A DNA stretch of 64,000 bases from Solimonas fluminis (GCF_002930645.1 NZ_PSNW01000015.1:44648-108647); one strand, 5' to 3'. Shown: positions 42,595 to 51,724, numbered from the stretch's first letter. Numbers and translations are program-made. The notes: generated from the sequence alone by a model not told the origin.

Positions 42595-43131
42595 ATGTCC
42601 CAGCGAATCCGGCGTCTGCAGCGGCACCACAAGCAGCGTGCGCGCGCCGTGCATCTCAACATCGTCTCGCTGATCGACGTGTTCGCGGTGCTGGTGTTCT
42701 TCCTGCTGGTCAGCTCCTCGCTGGCCGCCGCCCGCCTCAACGTCATCAGCCTCAACCTGCCGTCTCCGGACCGCACGGTCACGCCCCAGCAGCAGGAAAA
42801 GCAGCCGCTGACCGTGACCCTGCGCAAGACCGAGCTGGTGGTCAGCTCCGGCGGCGTCACCCGCAACCTGGCCAACACGCCGCAGGGCTACAACATCCAG
42901 GCGCTGTCCGACCTGCTGGTGGAAGTGAAGAAGTCCGACCCCTCGGAGCAGAGCATCAACGTGCTGCTGGAACCGGACACGCCCTATGACGACCTGGTGA
43001 AGGTCATGGACGCGTCCCGCATCACGCCGGCCGAGGCCCGTGCTTCCGGCCTGCCGCACGAGCTGTTCCCGCAGATTTCCATCGGCGACGCGCCGCTGGA
43101 AGGCGCCGCGGCGCCGGCGGTGGCCCCATGA
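42595..43131 (+). CDS. ExbD/TolR family protein, copy 1
   Basis: A 178-residue protein with one membrane helix (about 22-44, LNIVSLIDVFAVLVFFLLVS). Asp28 in the helix is the proton-carrying residue of this family. The periplasmic domain (50-178) is typical of ExbD/TolR. It overlaps copy 2 by four bases (ATGA). Two different ExbD proteins behind one ExbB occur in motor complexes such as Agl of Myxococcus. They share the NIVSLID core but differ elsewhere, so they are not a recent duplication. Confidence 0.88.
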   Translation: MSQRIRRLQRHHKQRARAVHLNIVSLIDVFAVLVFFLLVSSSLAAARLNVISLNLPSPDRTVTPQQQEKQPLTVTLRKTELVVSSGGVTRNLANTPQGYNIQALSDLLVEVKKSDPSEQSINVLLEPDTPYDDLVKVMDASRITPAEARASGLPHELFPQISIGDAPLEGAAAPAVAP

Positions 43132-43640
43132 GGAAGGAACGCATCGTCAAGCGCCTGCAACGCCTGGCGCGCCAGCAGGGCCGCGACACCGAGATGAACA
43201 TCGTCTCGCTGATCGACATCTTCGCGATCCTGGTGTTCTACCTGCTGGTCAACGCCCTGGTGGTGGAGATCCTGCCCAATCCCAAGGCGCTGAAGCTGCC
43301 GGAGTCGGTGATCCAGGAAGAGCCGCGCGAGAACACCCTGGTGCAGGTGACGCTCGACGACGTGCTGGTCAACAACCGCCGCGTCATGAGCGTGGCCGAG
43401 GCCGCCGCCGCCGAAGGCAACATCCTGCCGGGCCTGAAGGCCGAGCTGATGACCGCCCCGCTGATGCAGACCCCCGGCGCCGCCGCCGGCATGGTCACGC
43501 GCGGCGAGGTCAACATCATGGCCGACAAGGCGATCCCCTATCAGATCCTGAAGAAGGTGATGGCCACCTGCACCGAAACGCGCTTCGCCAAGATCTCGCT
43601 GGCCGTGATCGAGAAGCACGGCGCCGGGGGCACGCCATGA
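43128..43640 (+). CDS. ExbD/TolR family protein, copy 2
   Basis: A 170-residue second ExbD with the helix MNIVSLIDIFAILVFYLLVN (Asp30 as the proton site) and a periplasmic domain. The N-terminus is basic (RIVKRLQRLARQQGRD). It overlaps copy 1 upstream and the TonB-like gene downstream (both ATGA), so the three are made together. It may form a heterodimer with copy 1 in the motor. The domain differs in length from copy 1, which argues for separate roles. Confidence 0.88.
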   Translation: MRKERIVKRLQRLARQQGRDTEMNIVSLIDIFAILVFYLLVNALVVEILPNPKALKLPESVIQEEPRENTLVQVTLDDVLVNNRRVMSVAEAAAAEGNILPGLKAELMTAPLMQTPGAAAGMVTRGEVNIMADKAIPYQILKKVMATCTETRFAKISLAVIEKHGAGGTP

Positions 43641-44632
43641 GCGGCCTCTGGTACGCCACCCCGGACAGCTGGCAGCTTCCGGATGAGACCGACCGGCGCT
43701 TCAACCGCATCGTCGGCATCTCGCTGCTGCTGTTCGTCATCGTCGGCATCGTCATTCCCTACCTGAAGCTGCAGGGCCTCAAGGAAGGCGGCGGCGACAC
43801 CACCGAGCAGCGCTACGTCAGCCTGATCCCGGACGCCGAGATCGCCAAGCAGGTCGAGGAACCGGCGCCGGCACCGGAGGACAAGCCCAAGCCGGAACAG
43901 CCCAAGGCCGAGACCAGGAAGCAGGACAAGCCGCCCGAGCCCAAGCGCGAGGAGAAGGTGACGCCGCCGCAGCCGACGCAGGAACAGGTCGTGCAGAAGG
44001 CGCGCGAGACCGCGTCCCGCAGCGGCATCCTGGCGATGCAGCAGCAGCTCTCGGAGCTCAACAGCCAGTCGCTGCAGGGCTTCGACGCGCCGCGTCCGCT
44101 GAGCCGGATCGAGGCCCAGGCGGGCACCGGCGCCACCGGCGCCGGCTCCTCGGCGGCCTTCGAGCGCGCCGCCGCCAGCGGCAGCTCCGGCATCGGCGCC
44201 AGCGGCAGCGGCGAGCAGCGCCGCCAGAGCGGCGCCGGCATCGGCACCCGCCGCACCACGGTGGTGGAGAGCCCGATCGGCACCGGTCCGGACAAGACCA
44301 AGCCCGGCCAGGGCGGCGACAAGATCTTCTCCGGCCGTTCGCTGGACGAGATCCAGCTGGTGTTCGACCGCAACAAGGGCTCGTTCACCTCGATCTACAA
44401 GCGCGCGATGATGGAATCGCCGGCCCTGGAGCAGGGCGGCAAGATCATCGTCAGCCTGACGATCGCGCCGAGCGGCCAGGTCACGGACTGCAAGCTGGTG
44501 TCGAGCACCTTCAACGACCCAGATTTCGAGCGCAAGATCATCCAGCGCGTGCTGTCGATGAACTTCGGGGCCAAGGATGTCCCGCCGTTCACGTATCCGA
44601 ACTATCCGATCGTTCTGTATCCGCCGACCTGA
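43637..44632 (+). CDS. TonB-like energy transducer with AgmX/PglI-type C-terminus
   Basis: A 331-residue protein with a single membrane helix (about 26-46). A Pro/Lys/Glu-rich periplasmic linker follows (about 65-120, including [20 protein letters not shown]), then a Gly/Ser/Ala-rich stretch (150-215). The C-terminal domain (232-331) has [33 protein letters not shown] and [14 protein letters not shown]. The layout is TonB-like, while the end fits the AgmX/PglI C-terminal family. It probably carries energy from ExbBD across the periplasm. A strong terminator follows. Confidence 0.85.
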   Translation: MSGLWYATPDSWQLPDETDRRFNRIVGISLLLFVIVGIVIPYLKLQGLKEGGGDTTEQRYVSLIPDAEIAKQVEEPAPAPEDKPKPEQPKAETRKQDKPPEPKREEKVTPPQPTQEQVVQKARETASRSGILAMQQQLSELNSQSLQGFDAPRPLSRIEAQAGTGATGAGSSAAFERAAASGSSGIGASGSGEQRRQSGAGIGTRRTTVVESPIGTGPDKTKPGQGGDKIFSGRSLDEIQLVFDRNKGSFTSIYKRAMMESPALEQGGKIIVSLTIAPSGQVTDCKLVSSTFNDPDFERKIIQRVLSMNFGAKDVPPFTYPNYPIVLYPPT

Positions 44633-44677
44633 GCCGGCGCCGGGGTCCGGCGAACGACTGTGTTCCTGTAGTCCCGA

Positions 44678-44706
44678 CGGGGGTGGCCATGACCAGGCCA
44701 CCCCCG
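44678..44706 (+). terminator. Terminator of the TPR/Exb operon
   Basis: A perfect 11-base stem (44678-44688 with 44696-44706) is followed by TTTATC. It lies 45 bases after the TonB-like stop and before fabI. Confidence 0.82.
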
Positions 44707-44750
44707 TTTATCATTGGGCTCCCCTCCAGGACACCAGAGCAGGATTAGCC

Positions 44751-45536
44751 ATGGGTTTTCTTTCCGGCAAGAAGGCGCTGATCACCGGCGTCGCCAGCGA
44801 CCGTTCCATCGCCACCGGCATCGCCGAGGCCTTCCACCGCGAGGGCGCAGAGCTGGCCTTCACCTACCAGGGCGAGCGGCTGAAGGGCCGCGTCGAGGAA
44901 TTCGCCGCCAGCCTGGGCAGCAAGATCGTGCTGCCGCTGGACGTGGTGGAAGACGCGCAGATCGACGAGGTCATGTCCGAGCTGCAAAAGCAGTGGGGCG
45001 GCCTGGACGTGCTGATCCACTCGATCGGCTTCGCGCCGCGCGAGCAGCTGCAGGGCCGCTACCTGGACGCGGTGACGCGCGAGGGCTTCCGCATCTCGCA
45101 CGACATCTCGGCCTACTCCTTCGCGGCGCTGGGCAAGGCGGCGCGCCCGCTGATGCAGGGCCGCAAGGCCTCGCTGCTGACGCTGACCTACCTGGGCGCC
45201 GTGCGCGCGGTGCCGATGTACAACGTCATGGGCCCGGCCAAGGCCTCGCTGGAAGCCAACGTGCGCTTCATGGCGGCGGACCTGGGCGAGCAGGGCATCC
45301 GCGTCAACGGCATTTCCGCCGGCCCGATCAAGACGCTGGCCGCGGCCGGCATCACCGGCTTCCGCGGCATGCTGTCGGCGGCCGAGAAGGCCTCGGCGCT
45401 GAAGCGCAACGTCAGCATCGAGGAAGTGGGCAACGCCGCCGCCTTCCTCAGCTCCGACCTGGCCTCCGGCATCACCGGCGAGATCCTCTACGTGGATGCC
45501 GGCTACAACGTCATGGGCATGAGCATCGGCGAGTGA
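44751..45536 (+). CDS. fabI: Enoyl-[acyl-carrier-protein] reductase (NADH)
   Basis: The last step of fatty-acid chain elongation. The 261-residue SDR-type enzyme has [13 protein letters not shown] near the cofactor site, and [16 protein letters not shown]. The active site [20 protein letters not shown] contains the Tyr-x6-Lys pair. This is the triclosan-target FabI type, not FabV or FabK. It starts after the terminator and its stop overlaps the next gene (GTGA). No other fatty-acid gene is next to it. Confidence 0.96.
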   Translation: MGFLSGKKALITGVASDRSIATGIAEAFHREGAELAFTYQGERLKGRVEEFAASLGSKIVLPLDVVEDAQIDEVMSELQKQWGGLDVLIHSIGFAPREQLQGRYLDAVTREGFRISHDISAYSFAALGKAARPLMQGRKASLLTLTYLGAVRAVPMYNVMGPAKASLEANVRFMAADLGEQGIRVNGISAGPIKTLAAAGITGFRGMLSAAEKASALKRNVSIEEVGNAAAFLSSDLASGITGEILYVDAGYNVMGMSIGE

Positions 45537-46027
45537 GCGAATCGGCCACGGTGCTGCCGCTGCGGGCGCAGGGGCGGATCGGCGAGGTCGACTATGTCGC
45601 CGCGCAGTTCCTGCACCTGCGCCCGCCGCCGATGGTGCTGAGCCTGCTGGGCCTGGCCCTGGGCGCCGCGGTGCTGGCGCTGGCCCTGACACGCTCGCCG
45701 GTGCTGTTGAGCACGCTGGCCGTGCTGGCCACCTACGGCTTGCTGGTGATGCCCTGGCGCGCGCGCCGACGCTACCGAGCCAGCCCGTCGATCGCGGCAC
45801 CGATGGCTCTGTCGATCGACGAGCAGGGCCTGCGCTTCGACCGCGGCGGGCGCGAGCAGCAGTTGCGCTGGGAGCAGCTGGGACGCTGGCGCGGCAGCCG
45901 CCGCGTGGTGCTGCTGTATCCGGTGAAGAGCGGCTTCTACCTGGTGCCGGCATCGTTCTTCGAACGGCCGCAGGACTTCGAGGTGTTCGTGGAGCTGCTA
46001 CGGCAGCGCGTGGGTTCGCCGCACTAG
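45533..46027 (+). CDS. YcxB-like membrane protein
   Basis: A 164-residue protein coupled to fabI by a GTGA overlap. It has two membrane helices (about 36-56 and 60-78). After them comes a C-terminal domain (about 95-164) with [30 protein letters not shown] and [12 protein letters not shown]. This domain fits the YcxB C-terminal family. The function is unknown. The GTG start at 45533 is the only one near the fabI end. A REP-like palindrome follows. Confidence 0.72.
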   Translation: MSESATVLPLRAQGRIGEVDYVAAQFLHLRPPPMVLSLLGLALGAAVLALALTRSPVLLSTLAVLATYGLLVMPWRARRRYRASPSIAAPMALSIDEQGLRFDRGGREQQLRWEQLGRWRGSRRVVLLYPVKSGFYLVPASFFERPQDFEVFVELLRQRVGSPH

Positions 46028-46060
46028 GCCGGCAGGCCTGACCACATGCACGGGAATCCC

Positions 46061-46131
46061 GTAGGAGCGGCCGTTGGCCGCGAAGCTCGTCTCCATCGCC
46101 GTCGGCGCTCGCGGCCAATGGCCGCTCCTGC
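46061..46131. repeat. REPIN-type inverted repeat pair
   Basis: Two 21-base arms (46063-46083 and 46109-46129) are inverted and differ at one base. Each arm is itself a palindrome around GGCCGTTGGCC or GGCCAATGGCC. The outer bases GTAGGAGCGG match REP sequences of Pseudomonas and Xanthomonas type. It lies between the YcxB-like gene and the symporter end. Confidence 0.75.
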
Positions 46132-46158
46132 GAGAAGGGCGTCGATCCCCTGCCCGCC

Positions 46159-47400
46159 CTAGCGCTGCAGGATCTCTTCCCCTTCCATCCGCGCCACCGT
46201 CACGGTGGCCACGGTATCGCCCAGCACGTTGACGGCGGTGCGGCACATGTCGAGCACCCGGTCCACCGCCAGGATCAGGCCCACCCCTTCCAGCGGCAGG
46301 CCGATGGTGCCCAGGATCAGCGCGATCGCCACCAGGCTGGCCGAGGGAATGCCGGCGACGCCGACCGAGGTCAGCAGCGCCATCAGTACGATCGTAAACT
46401 GCGTGGCGAAGCCCAGTTCCAGGCCGTAGGCCTGGGCAATGAACAGCGCCGCGGCGCACTCGTAGAGGGCGGTACCGTCGGTGTTGACGTTGGCGCCGAT
46501 CGGCAGCACGAAGCCGGTGACGCGCTCGGACACGCCGGCGCGCTCGCGCAGGCAGGACAGCGTCAGCGGCAAGGTCGCGGCCGAGGAGCTGGTCGAGAAA
46601 GCCGTCAGCAGCGCCGGGCCCACGGCGCGGTAGTGCGCCATCGGCGAGACCCGGGCCACCAGGCGCAGCAGCAGCGGCAGCGTCAGCAGCGCATGGGTCA
46701 GCAGGCCCGCCACCACGGCCAGGAAGAACACCGCCAGGGGCCGCAGGGCTTCCAGGCCGGTCTTGGCCACCACGCCGCCCACCAGGGCGAACACGCCCAG
46801 CGGCGCGAAGCGCATGACCAGGTCGGCGATGCGCAGCATCGCCTGATAGACGCCCTGCCAGAACTCCTGCTGCGTGCGCCGCGTGCCCTCCGGCAACTGC
46901 GCCAGGGCCCAGGCGAACAGCAGCGCAAAGGTGACCACGCCGAGCATGTCGGCCTCGGCCGCGGCGCCGATGGGATTGGCCGGCACCAGGCGCTGCAGCA
47001 CGGCCACCAGGTCGCCGGTGCCGCGCTCGCGCACGCCGGAAACGACCTGTTCGGTATCCGCCGCCAGGCCCAGGCGCTGCGCCGCCGGCTGGCCGTCGAC
47101 GATGCCGGGGGCCAGCAGGTTGACCATCAGCAGGCCGGTCAGGATCGCGAGCAGGCCGCTGGCCATGTAGAACACCAGCGTGCGCCAGCCCAGCCGCCCC
47201 AGCGTGCCGGCATCGGCGATGCCGGCCAGGCCGCAGATGATCGCCGAGACGATCAGCGGCACGATCAGCATCTTCAGCGCGTTGAGGAACAGGGTGCCGA
47301 CGAAGCTGCAGGCCTGCAGGAACCAGGGGGCTTCGCCCAGCGTGATGCCGGCAGCCAGGGCCAGCGCCAGCGCGATCGCGATCTGCCAGTGCAGCTTCAT
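46159..47400 (-). CDS. Dicarboxylate/amino acid:cation symporter (DAACS)
   Basis: A 413-residue transporter with eight to ten membrane segments. [13 protein letters not shown] (serine-rich HP1 motif), [17 protein letters not shown] (NMDGT-like) and [20 protein letters not shown] are hallmarks of the GltP/DctA family, which imports glutamate, aspartate or C4-dicarboxylates with H+ or Na+. VNTDGT replaces the usual NMDGT (Asn-Thr for Asn-Met). The ATG at 47400 is chosen over an in-frame TTG. It follows ppiD but is separated from it by a terminator. Confidence 0.9.
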   Translation of the reverse strand: MKLHWQIAIALALALAAGITLGEAPWFLQACSFVGTLFLNALKMLIVPLIVSAIICGLAGIADAGTLGRLGWRTLVFYMASGLLAILTGLLMVNLLAPGIVDGQPAAQRLGLAADTEQVVSGVRERGTGDLVAVLQRLVPANPIGAAAEADMLGVVTFALLFAWALAQLPEGTRRTQQEFWQGVYQAMLRIADLVMRFAPLGVFALVGGVVAKTGLEALRPLAVFFLAVVAGLLTHALLTLPLLLRLVARVSPMAHYRAVGPALLTAFSTSSSAATLPLTLSCLRERAGVSERVTGFVLPIGANVNTDGTALYECAAALFIAQAYGLELGFATQFTIVLMALLTSVGVAGIPSASLVAIALILGTIGLPLEGVGLILAVDRVLDMCRTAVNVLGDTVATVTVARMEGEEILQR

Positions 47401-47421
47401 CGGGTGCCCCAAAAGAGAAAA

Positions 47422-47447
47422 CCGTCCGTAGGGTGGCCTACGGACGG
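47422..47447 (-). terminator. Terminator of ppiD
   Basis: A ten-base stem (47422-47431 with 47438-47447) has a six-base loop and is followed on the minus strand by TTTTCTCTTTT. It lies between the ppiD stop and the symporter start. Confidence 0.8.
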
Positions 47448-47467
47448 CTGGTCGCGCAATGCGCGGC

Positions 47468-49387
47468 CTATTCCTCTTCGGGCGAGGCGGCCTGGGCCGG
47501 CGGATTCACCAGCTTGACCTTGACCTTCTCGCCGATGACCTTCTGGTAGGCCGTGAACTCGGCGCCGGCCTGCATCTCGCGCAGGCGCGGGCGCAGCTGG
47601 GCGATCTCCGCGGCGCTGGCCGGAACCGGATCGCGCACTTCGGTGAGGGCCAGGACGGCGACGTTGCCGTTGTCCAGGCTCAGCTCGGAGAGCTGCGGCT
47701 TGCCGGCGGCAGGGCGCGGCAGCTTGAACACCGCACGCAGCAGCTGCGGCTCCTCGCCCTGCTGGACGCGCTTGAGCGCCCCCGGCTGGCGCAGCTCGGC
47801 ACCGGTGGCCGCCACGGCCTCGGCGAGCGGCTTGCCGGCACGCAGTTCGGCCAGCAGCTTCTTGGCCTCGGCCTGGGCCTGGGTCTTGGCCGACTCGGCG
47901 CGCAGCTCCTCGCGCAGGGCGTCGGCCACCTCGGCGAGCGGCCGCTGGCGCGGGGCTTCGTATTCGGCCTTGCGGATCACCACCAGGCTCTCGCCCACGG
48001 TGATCGGCTTGCTGTTCTCGTTGTCGTCGCGCACTTCCGGCGAGAAGGCGGCCTGCAGCACGGCAGGATTGGCGGCGATGCCGCTGCCGGCCTCGCGCGT
48101 GAACCAGTCGGTGGTCTGCACCTGCAGGCCCAGTTCCTTGGCCACCGGCTCCAGCGAGGCGTTGTTCTCGAAGGCCAGCTGCTCGAGCTTCTCGGACTGT
48201 TCCTGGAAGCGCTTGGCCAGCTCGCGGTTCTGGTAGAGCGAGATCAGCTCCTGCTGCACGTCGGCGTCGGCCAGGGCGCGCGTGACCGAGGGCTTGAGCT
48301 CGTCGAGACGGATCAGCTGCCAGCCGAACTCGGTCTCGATGGGGCCGGCGACTTCGCCGGTCTTCAGGTCGAACAGTTCCTTCTCGAAGCTCTCGGGCAT
48401 CTGGCCGCGCTTGATCCAGCCCAGGTCGCCGCCCTGCTCCTTGGAGCCGGTGTCGTCCGAGTTGGCGCGGGCCAGCGCGGCGAAGTCGGAGCCGCCCTTG
48501 AGCTGCGCCGCCAGGGCCTCGGCCTTCTTCCTGGCGACGGCCTTGTCGGCGCCGAAGTTGACCAGGATGTGGCTCGCCTTGCGCTGTTCCTGCGTGGTGA
48601 AGCGCGCAGCCTTCTCGGCATCGTAGATGGTCTTGAGCACGTCCTGGCCGGGCAGCGAAGCCTGGGCCAGCTGGGCCTGCGACAGTTCGACATAGGCCAG
48701 GCGGATGCGCTCCGGCGCCATCAGCTGGGCCTTCTTCTGCTCGTAGCGGGCCTTGACCTGCTCGTCGCTGACGCTGGCCTGGGCCAGGTATTTGCTGCTG
48801 TCGAACAGGGCGTACTCCACCACGCGGTCCTGCATCGCCAGGCGCCAGGCCTGCTGCACGTCGGCGTCGGTGATGAAGGCGGTTTCCAGCACGCCGCCGC
48901 GCATCTGCTCGATGGCGATGGAGTTGCGCACCTGCTCTTCGAAGCGCGTGGGCTCCAGGCCCTGGCGCGCCAGCACGGCCCGGTAGGTCTCGGTGTCGAA
49001 CTTGCCTTCCTTCTGGAAGGCCGGGATGCGGCTGAGGTAGTCGAACACCACCGCGTCGTTGGCGCGGTAGCCGGCCTTGTCGGCGAACTGGCGCAGCATG
49101 GCCTCCTGCGTCATGTCGTCCAGCACCAGCTTGCGGAAGTCGTCGGCCTTGAAGTCTTCCGGCTTGAAGTTGTCGCCCATCAGGGAGACGTACTGGCGAT
49201 AGCGCTGGTCGTAGGTGTTCTGGAACTGCGACTGGTGGATCTTCTGCTTGCCCACCTTGGCCACCACGGGATCGCCGCCACCGCCGCTGAACGTCTCGAT
49301 GCCGAAGAAGGCGAACGGCACGATCAGCAGGGCGACGATGAAGCCGGCGACGATGCCGCTGGTGCGGTCACGGATCTGTTGAAGCAT
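47468..49387 (-). CDS. ppiD: Periplasmic folding chaperone PpiD
   Basis: An inner-membrane anchored SurA-like chaperone, 639 residues. It has an N-terminal helix (about 12-32), a SurA N-terminal-like helical domain (about 35-200), and a parvulin domain (about 265-365) with ASHILVNFGAD, DLGWIKRGQMPESFEKELF and FGWQLIRLDELKPS. A C-terminal helical domain follows. It interacts with SecYEG in E. coli. It lies downstream of the tRNA-Lys transcript's terminator and is monocistronic. In many relatives it follows hupB; here it is 12 kb away. Confidence 0.92.
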   Translation of the reverse strand: MLQQIRDRTSGIVAGFIVALLIVPFAFFGIETFSGGGGDPVVAKVGKQKIHQSQFQNTYDQRYRQYVSLMGDNFKPEDFKADDFRKLVLDDMTQEAMLRQFADKAGYRANDAVVFDYLSRIPAFQKEGKFDTETYRAVLARQGLEPTRFEEQVRNSIAIEQMRGGVLETAFITDADVQQAWRLAMQDRVVEYALFDSSKYLAQASVSDEQVKARYEQKKAQLMAPERIRLAYVELSQAQLAQASLPGQDVLKTIYDAEKAARFTTQEQRKASHILVNFGADKAVARKKAEALAAQLKGGSDFAALARANSDDTGSKEQGGDLGWIKRGQMPESFEKELFDLKTGEVAGPIETEFGWQLIRLDELKPSVTRALADADVQQELISLYQNRELAKRFQEQSEKLEQLAFENNASLEPVAKELGLQVQTTDWFTREAGSGIAANPAVLQAAFSPEVRDDNENSKPITVGESLVVIRKAEYEAPRQRPLAEVADALREELRAESAKTQAQAEAKKLLAELRAGKPLAEAVAATGAELRQPGALKRVQQGEEPQLLRAVFKLPRPAAGKPQLSELSLDNGNVAVLALTEVRDPVPASAAEIAQLRPRLREMQAGAEFTAYQKVIGEKVKVKLVNPPAQAASPEEE

Positions 49388-49431
49388 GGTTTCCTCAACT
49401 CTCTTAAGCGGTGCGGTGGCCTGAAAACGCC

Positions 49432-49455
49432 AAAGCCCGGTCAGAGCCGGGCTTT
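49432..49455 (-). terminator. Terminator of the tRNA cluster
   Basis: A nine-base stem AAAGCCCGG/CCGGGCTTT is followed on the minus strand by GGCGTTTTC. It lies 12 bases after the tRNA-Lys CCA. Confidence 0.75.
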
Positions 49456-49467
49456 GTCGTATGCGTA

Positions 49468-49542
49468 TGGTGGGTTGCCAGGGACTCGAACCCCGAACCT
49501 ACTGATTAAGAGTCAGCTGCTCTACCATTGAGCTAGCAACCC
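49468..49542 (-). tRNA. tRNA-Lys (CTT)
   Basis: A complete cloverleaf on the minus strand. The acceptor GGGTTGC pairs with GCAACCC, the anticodon loop is CTCTTAA, and CCA is encoded. Confidence 0.96.
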
Positions 49543-49557
49543 ATACACTTTTAAAAA

Positions 49558-49635
49558 TGGGGTGGACGAGGGGACTCGAACCCCCGACAACCAGAATCAC
49601 AATCTGGGACTCTAACCAACTGAGCTACGCCCACC
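49558..49635 (-). tRNA. tRNA-His (GTG)
   Basis: A complete cloverleaf with the extra G at position -1 opposite C73, typical of tRNA-His. The anticodon loop is TTGTGAT between CCAGA and TCTGG. CCA is encoded. It lies 15 bases before tRNA-Lys. Confidence 0.96.
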
Positions 49636-49837
49636 ATCGGTGAGCTTCCCAACCCCGGGGAAACTCAGGGCCGCGAATCATACCAGAACTATTCCAGAGT
49701 CCAAACGTTTTTTTGCGGAAAACCGGCCGGAGGTGCTTTTGCCGCCCGCCTGTGCCCCCATATCCAGGGACAAAGGCGGCCAGGCAGAGCATCCGCCCTC
49801 CGGCGAATCCCCGCCGGGGGCGGATTGTCGCAGATTC

Positions 49838-49914
49838 TGGTGCGCCCGGAGAGACTCGAACTCCCGGCCCTCTGGTTCGAAGCCAGATGCTCTATCCAAC
49901 TGAGCTACGGGCGC
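49838..49914 (-). tRNA. tRNA-Arg (TCG)
   Basis: A complete cloverleaf on the minus strand. The acceptor GCGCCCG pairs with CGGGCGC, the anticodon loop is CTTCGAA between TCTGG and CCAGA, and CCA is encoded. Its first 19 bases and seven bases before them recur at 50033-50058. Confidence 0.96.
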
Positions 49915-49940
49915 TTTTTGATTCCACCTTTACTACCTGA

Positions 49941-50025
49941 GCCATCCATGGCGCTGCAGTCCGGCCCGGCCTTCCATGGCCGGGCGTTCGGCCGGGCGAG
50001 AGTCCACCGGACTCTCGCTGATCCG
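49941..50025. repeat. Palindromic element inserted before tRNA-Arg
   Basis: Between the two tRNA-Arg 5' copies lies a run of hairpins. GGCCGGGC/GCCCGGCC arms flank TTCCAT, and GAGAGTCC pairs with GGACTCTC around ACC. It starts with GCCATCCATGGCG and ends with TGATCCG, the same order as at 4101-4133. It may be a small non-autonomous element. Confidence 0.5.
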
Positions 50026-50032
50026 TCCTCAC

Positions 50033-50058
50033 CCAACTGAGCTACGGGCGCTTTTTGA
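50033..50058 (-). pseudogene. Duplicated 5' half of tRNA-Arg
   Basis: A 26-base direct repeat of 49896-49921, covering the first 19 bases of tRNA-Arg and seven leader bases. The tRNA sequence then breaks off, so no full tRNA can form. It is 10 bases after the DUF1631 gene end. Confidence 0.8.
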
Positions 50059-50068
50059 CTGCAGCGAC

Positions 50069-51724
50069 TCAGTGCGCCGGGCGCGCGGCCTGCAGGCCGG
50101 CGATCGACGCGGCGACCCGCTCGGCCGCCATGCCCACGGAGGCCAGGCCCTCGGCCAGGGTCTTCATCAGGCGATCCCAGGGCTCCGTGTCCTGGTCCGG
50201 GAAGGGCTGGTCGACCTCGTCGATCAGCTCCTCCATCAACCTCAGGCCTTCCTTCCACTGCTCGTGGTCGGCGCCGTGGTTGGCCAGGCGCTTCATCAGC
50301 AGGGGGCCCCAGGCCGAGGTCAGGAACTTCATGGCCGGCTCGGGTACGTTGCGGCCGAAGGTGGCCATCTCGACCTGGCGCATCACCAGGCGGCGCACTT
50401 CGTTGATGATGGCCTGGCGGCGCGCCTCGGCCTCTTCCTTCTTCCACTCGAAGAAGCGCTGGATCTGCGCCTCGTCGATCGGCGCCTGGGTCAGCATGGC
50501 CTCGCGCACGAACTCCGGCGACAGGTCGAACTGCACCAGCACTTGCTGCAGGCGCTCCACCGCTCGGCGCGCCTCGGCGTTGCCGGTCAGGCGGGCGCTG
50601 GCGGACTTGAGCATCAGGTCATTGACCAGGCTGTTGATCGGGTGCGTGGCGGCCGTGAACAGGGTGGAATCCGCCAGCGCGGACTTCACCACCGGGAATC
50701 GCACCGATTCGTGCTGGGCGCGGAGTTCCTCGGGGACCAGGGCGTCGGCAATGGCCTCGTTGATGAAGCGGCCGGCCAGGGACATGCGCTGCAGCGGCAC
50801 CCAGCGCTGGTCGTCGGCCACGCCGGGCAGGACGTGCGGACCGGTGAGGCTCAGCAGGTCGGCAGCCAGCGAGCCGTCGTTGTAGGTACCGTCGACCGCC
50901 TTGCCGGCGAAGTTCTGCAGCATCGACACCGTGCTCTGATCGACCTGGGGCGGCGGAGCCGGCTCGCGCCGCATCACCGGCGGCGTCACCGAAGGAACGC
51001 TCACTGGCGGCGGGGGCGGCGGCGCGACGGCCGGAGCCGTCACCGGCGCGGGCCCTTCCTGGGTCGCCCGGGTGGCCGCGGTGCTGATCACCTTGATCGA
51101 GGCGATCAGCGAGTCGTACATCGAGCCCAGCTGCGGCACCACCGCCTCGTCGAAGCGCTGGAACAGGACCTGGCGCTGCCCGGCCGGCCAGCCGATCTCG
51201 GTGGCGGTTTCCTGCAGGGTGCGCACCAGGCTGGCCGGGGCCAGGGCACGGGTATAGATGGGGATGTACAGCATCAGGCGCAGCCGGTCGACGCGCGCGT
51301 CGAGCTCGCCCACCGTGCGGCGGTGCAGGCTTTCGGCCCGCAGTTCGGCATTGGCGGACGCTGCCGAGGCCTCGGAGTTCTGCGGCTGGCCGGGAACCTC
51401 GCGGCGCGCCACTTCGCCGCCGGTGATGGCGGCATCGACACGCTGCACATAGGATTCGAGCCAACCCGCACCCTTCTCCGCCACCAGCATCGCCAGCTCG
51501 CCGAAGGCATGCTGGGCCTGCAGGTCGCTGGCGGCAAAGGCCATTTCGGTGAAGTCGGCCGGCAGCCGCTGCACGAAGGCCGCGAACAGGTCGGTCAGGT
51601 TGCTGCGGACGGTCTTGCGCAGTTCTTCTGCCGCGGCCAGACCCAGGCGCTTGAGGTGGTCGGCCTGCAGCAGGGAGGGCGGAACGGCGGACTTGGGGTC
51701 GCCGGGGAGACTGCTCTTGCTCAT
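50069..51724 (-). CDS. DUF1631 family protein
   Basis: A 551-residue cytoplasmic, mainly helical protein of the DUF1631 family. Signatures are LHRRTVGELDARVDRLRLML, VLPGVADDQRWVPLQRMS and EMATFGRNVPEPAMKFLTSA-like segments. A Pro-rich linker (VAPPPPPPVSVPSVTPP) lies near the middle (about 225-270). The family is common in gammaproteobacteria with no settled role. The start at 51724 has no strong ribosome binding site; the GC-rich 488 bases upstream hold no gene. It ends just before the tRNA-Arg remnant. Confidence 0.8.
   Translation of the reverse strand: MSKSSLPGDPKSAVPPSLLQADHLKRLGLAAAEELRKTVRSNLTDLFAAFVQRLPADFTEMAFAASDLQAQHAFGELAMLVAEKGAGWLESYVQRVDAAITGGEVARREVPGQPQNSEASAASANAELRAESLHRRTVGELDARVDRLRLMLYIPIYTRALAPASLVRTLQETATEIGWPAGQRQVLFQRFDEAVVPQLGSMYDSLIASIKVISTAATRATQEGPAPVTAPAVAPPPPPPVSVPSVTPPVMRREPAPPPQVDQSTVSMLQNFAGKAVDGTYNDGSLAADLLSLTGPHVLPGVADDQRWVPLQRMSLAGRFINEAIADALVPEELRAQHESVRFPVVKSALADSTLFTAATHPINSLVNDLMLKSASARLTGNAEARRAVERLQQVLVQFDLSPEFVREAMLTQAPIDEAQIQRFFEWKKEEAEARRQAIINEVRRLVMRQVEMATFGRNVPEPAMKFLTSAWGPLLMKRLANHGADHEQWKEGLRLMEELIDEVDQPFPDQDTEPWDRLMKTLAEGLASVGMAAERVAASIAGLQAARPAH

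Noticed and set aside
50033..50058. Second tRNA-Arg gene
   Set aside because: Only the first 19 tRNA bases are present; no anticodon arm or acceptor 3' strand follows.
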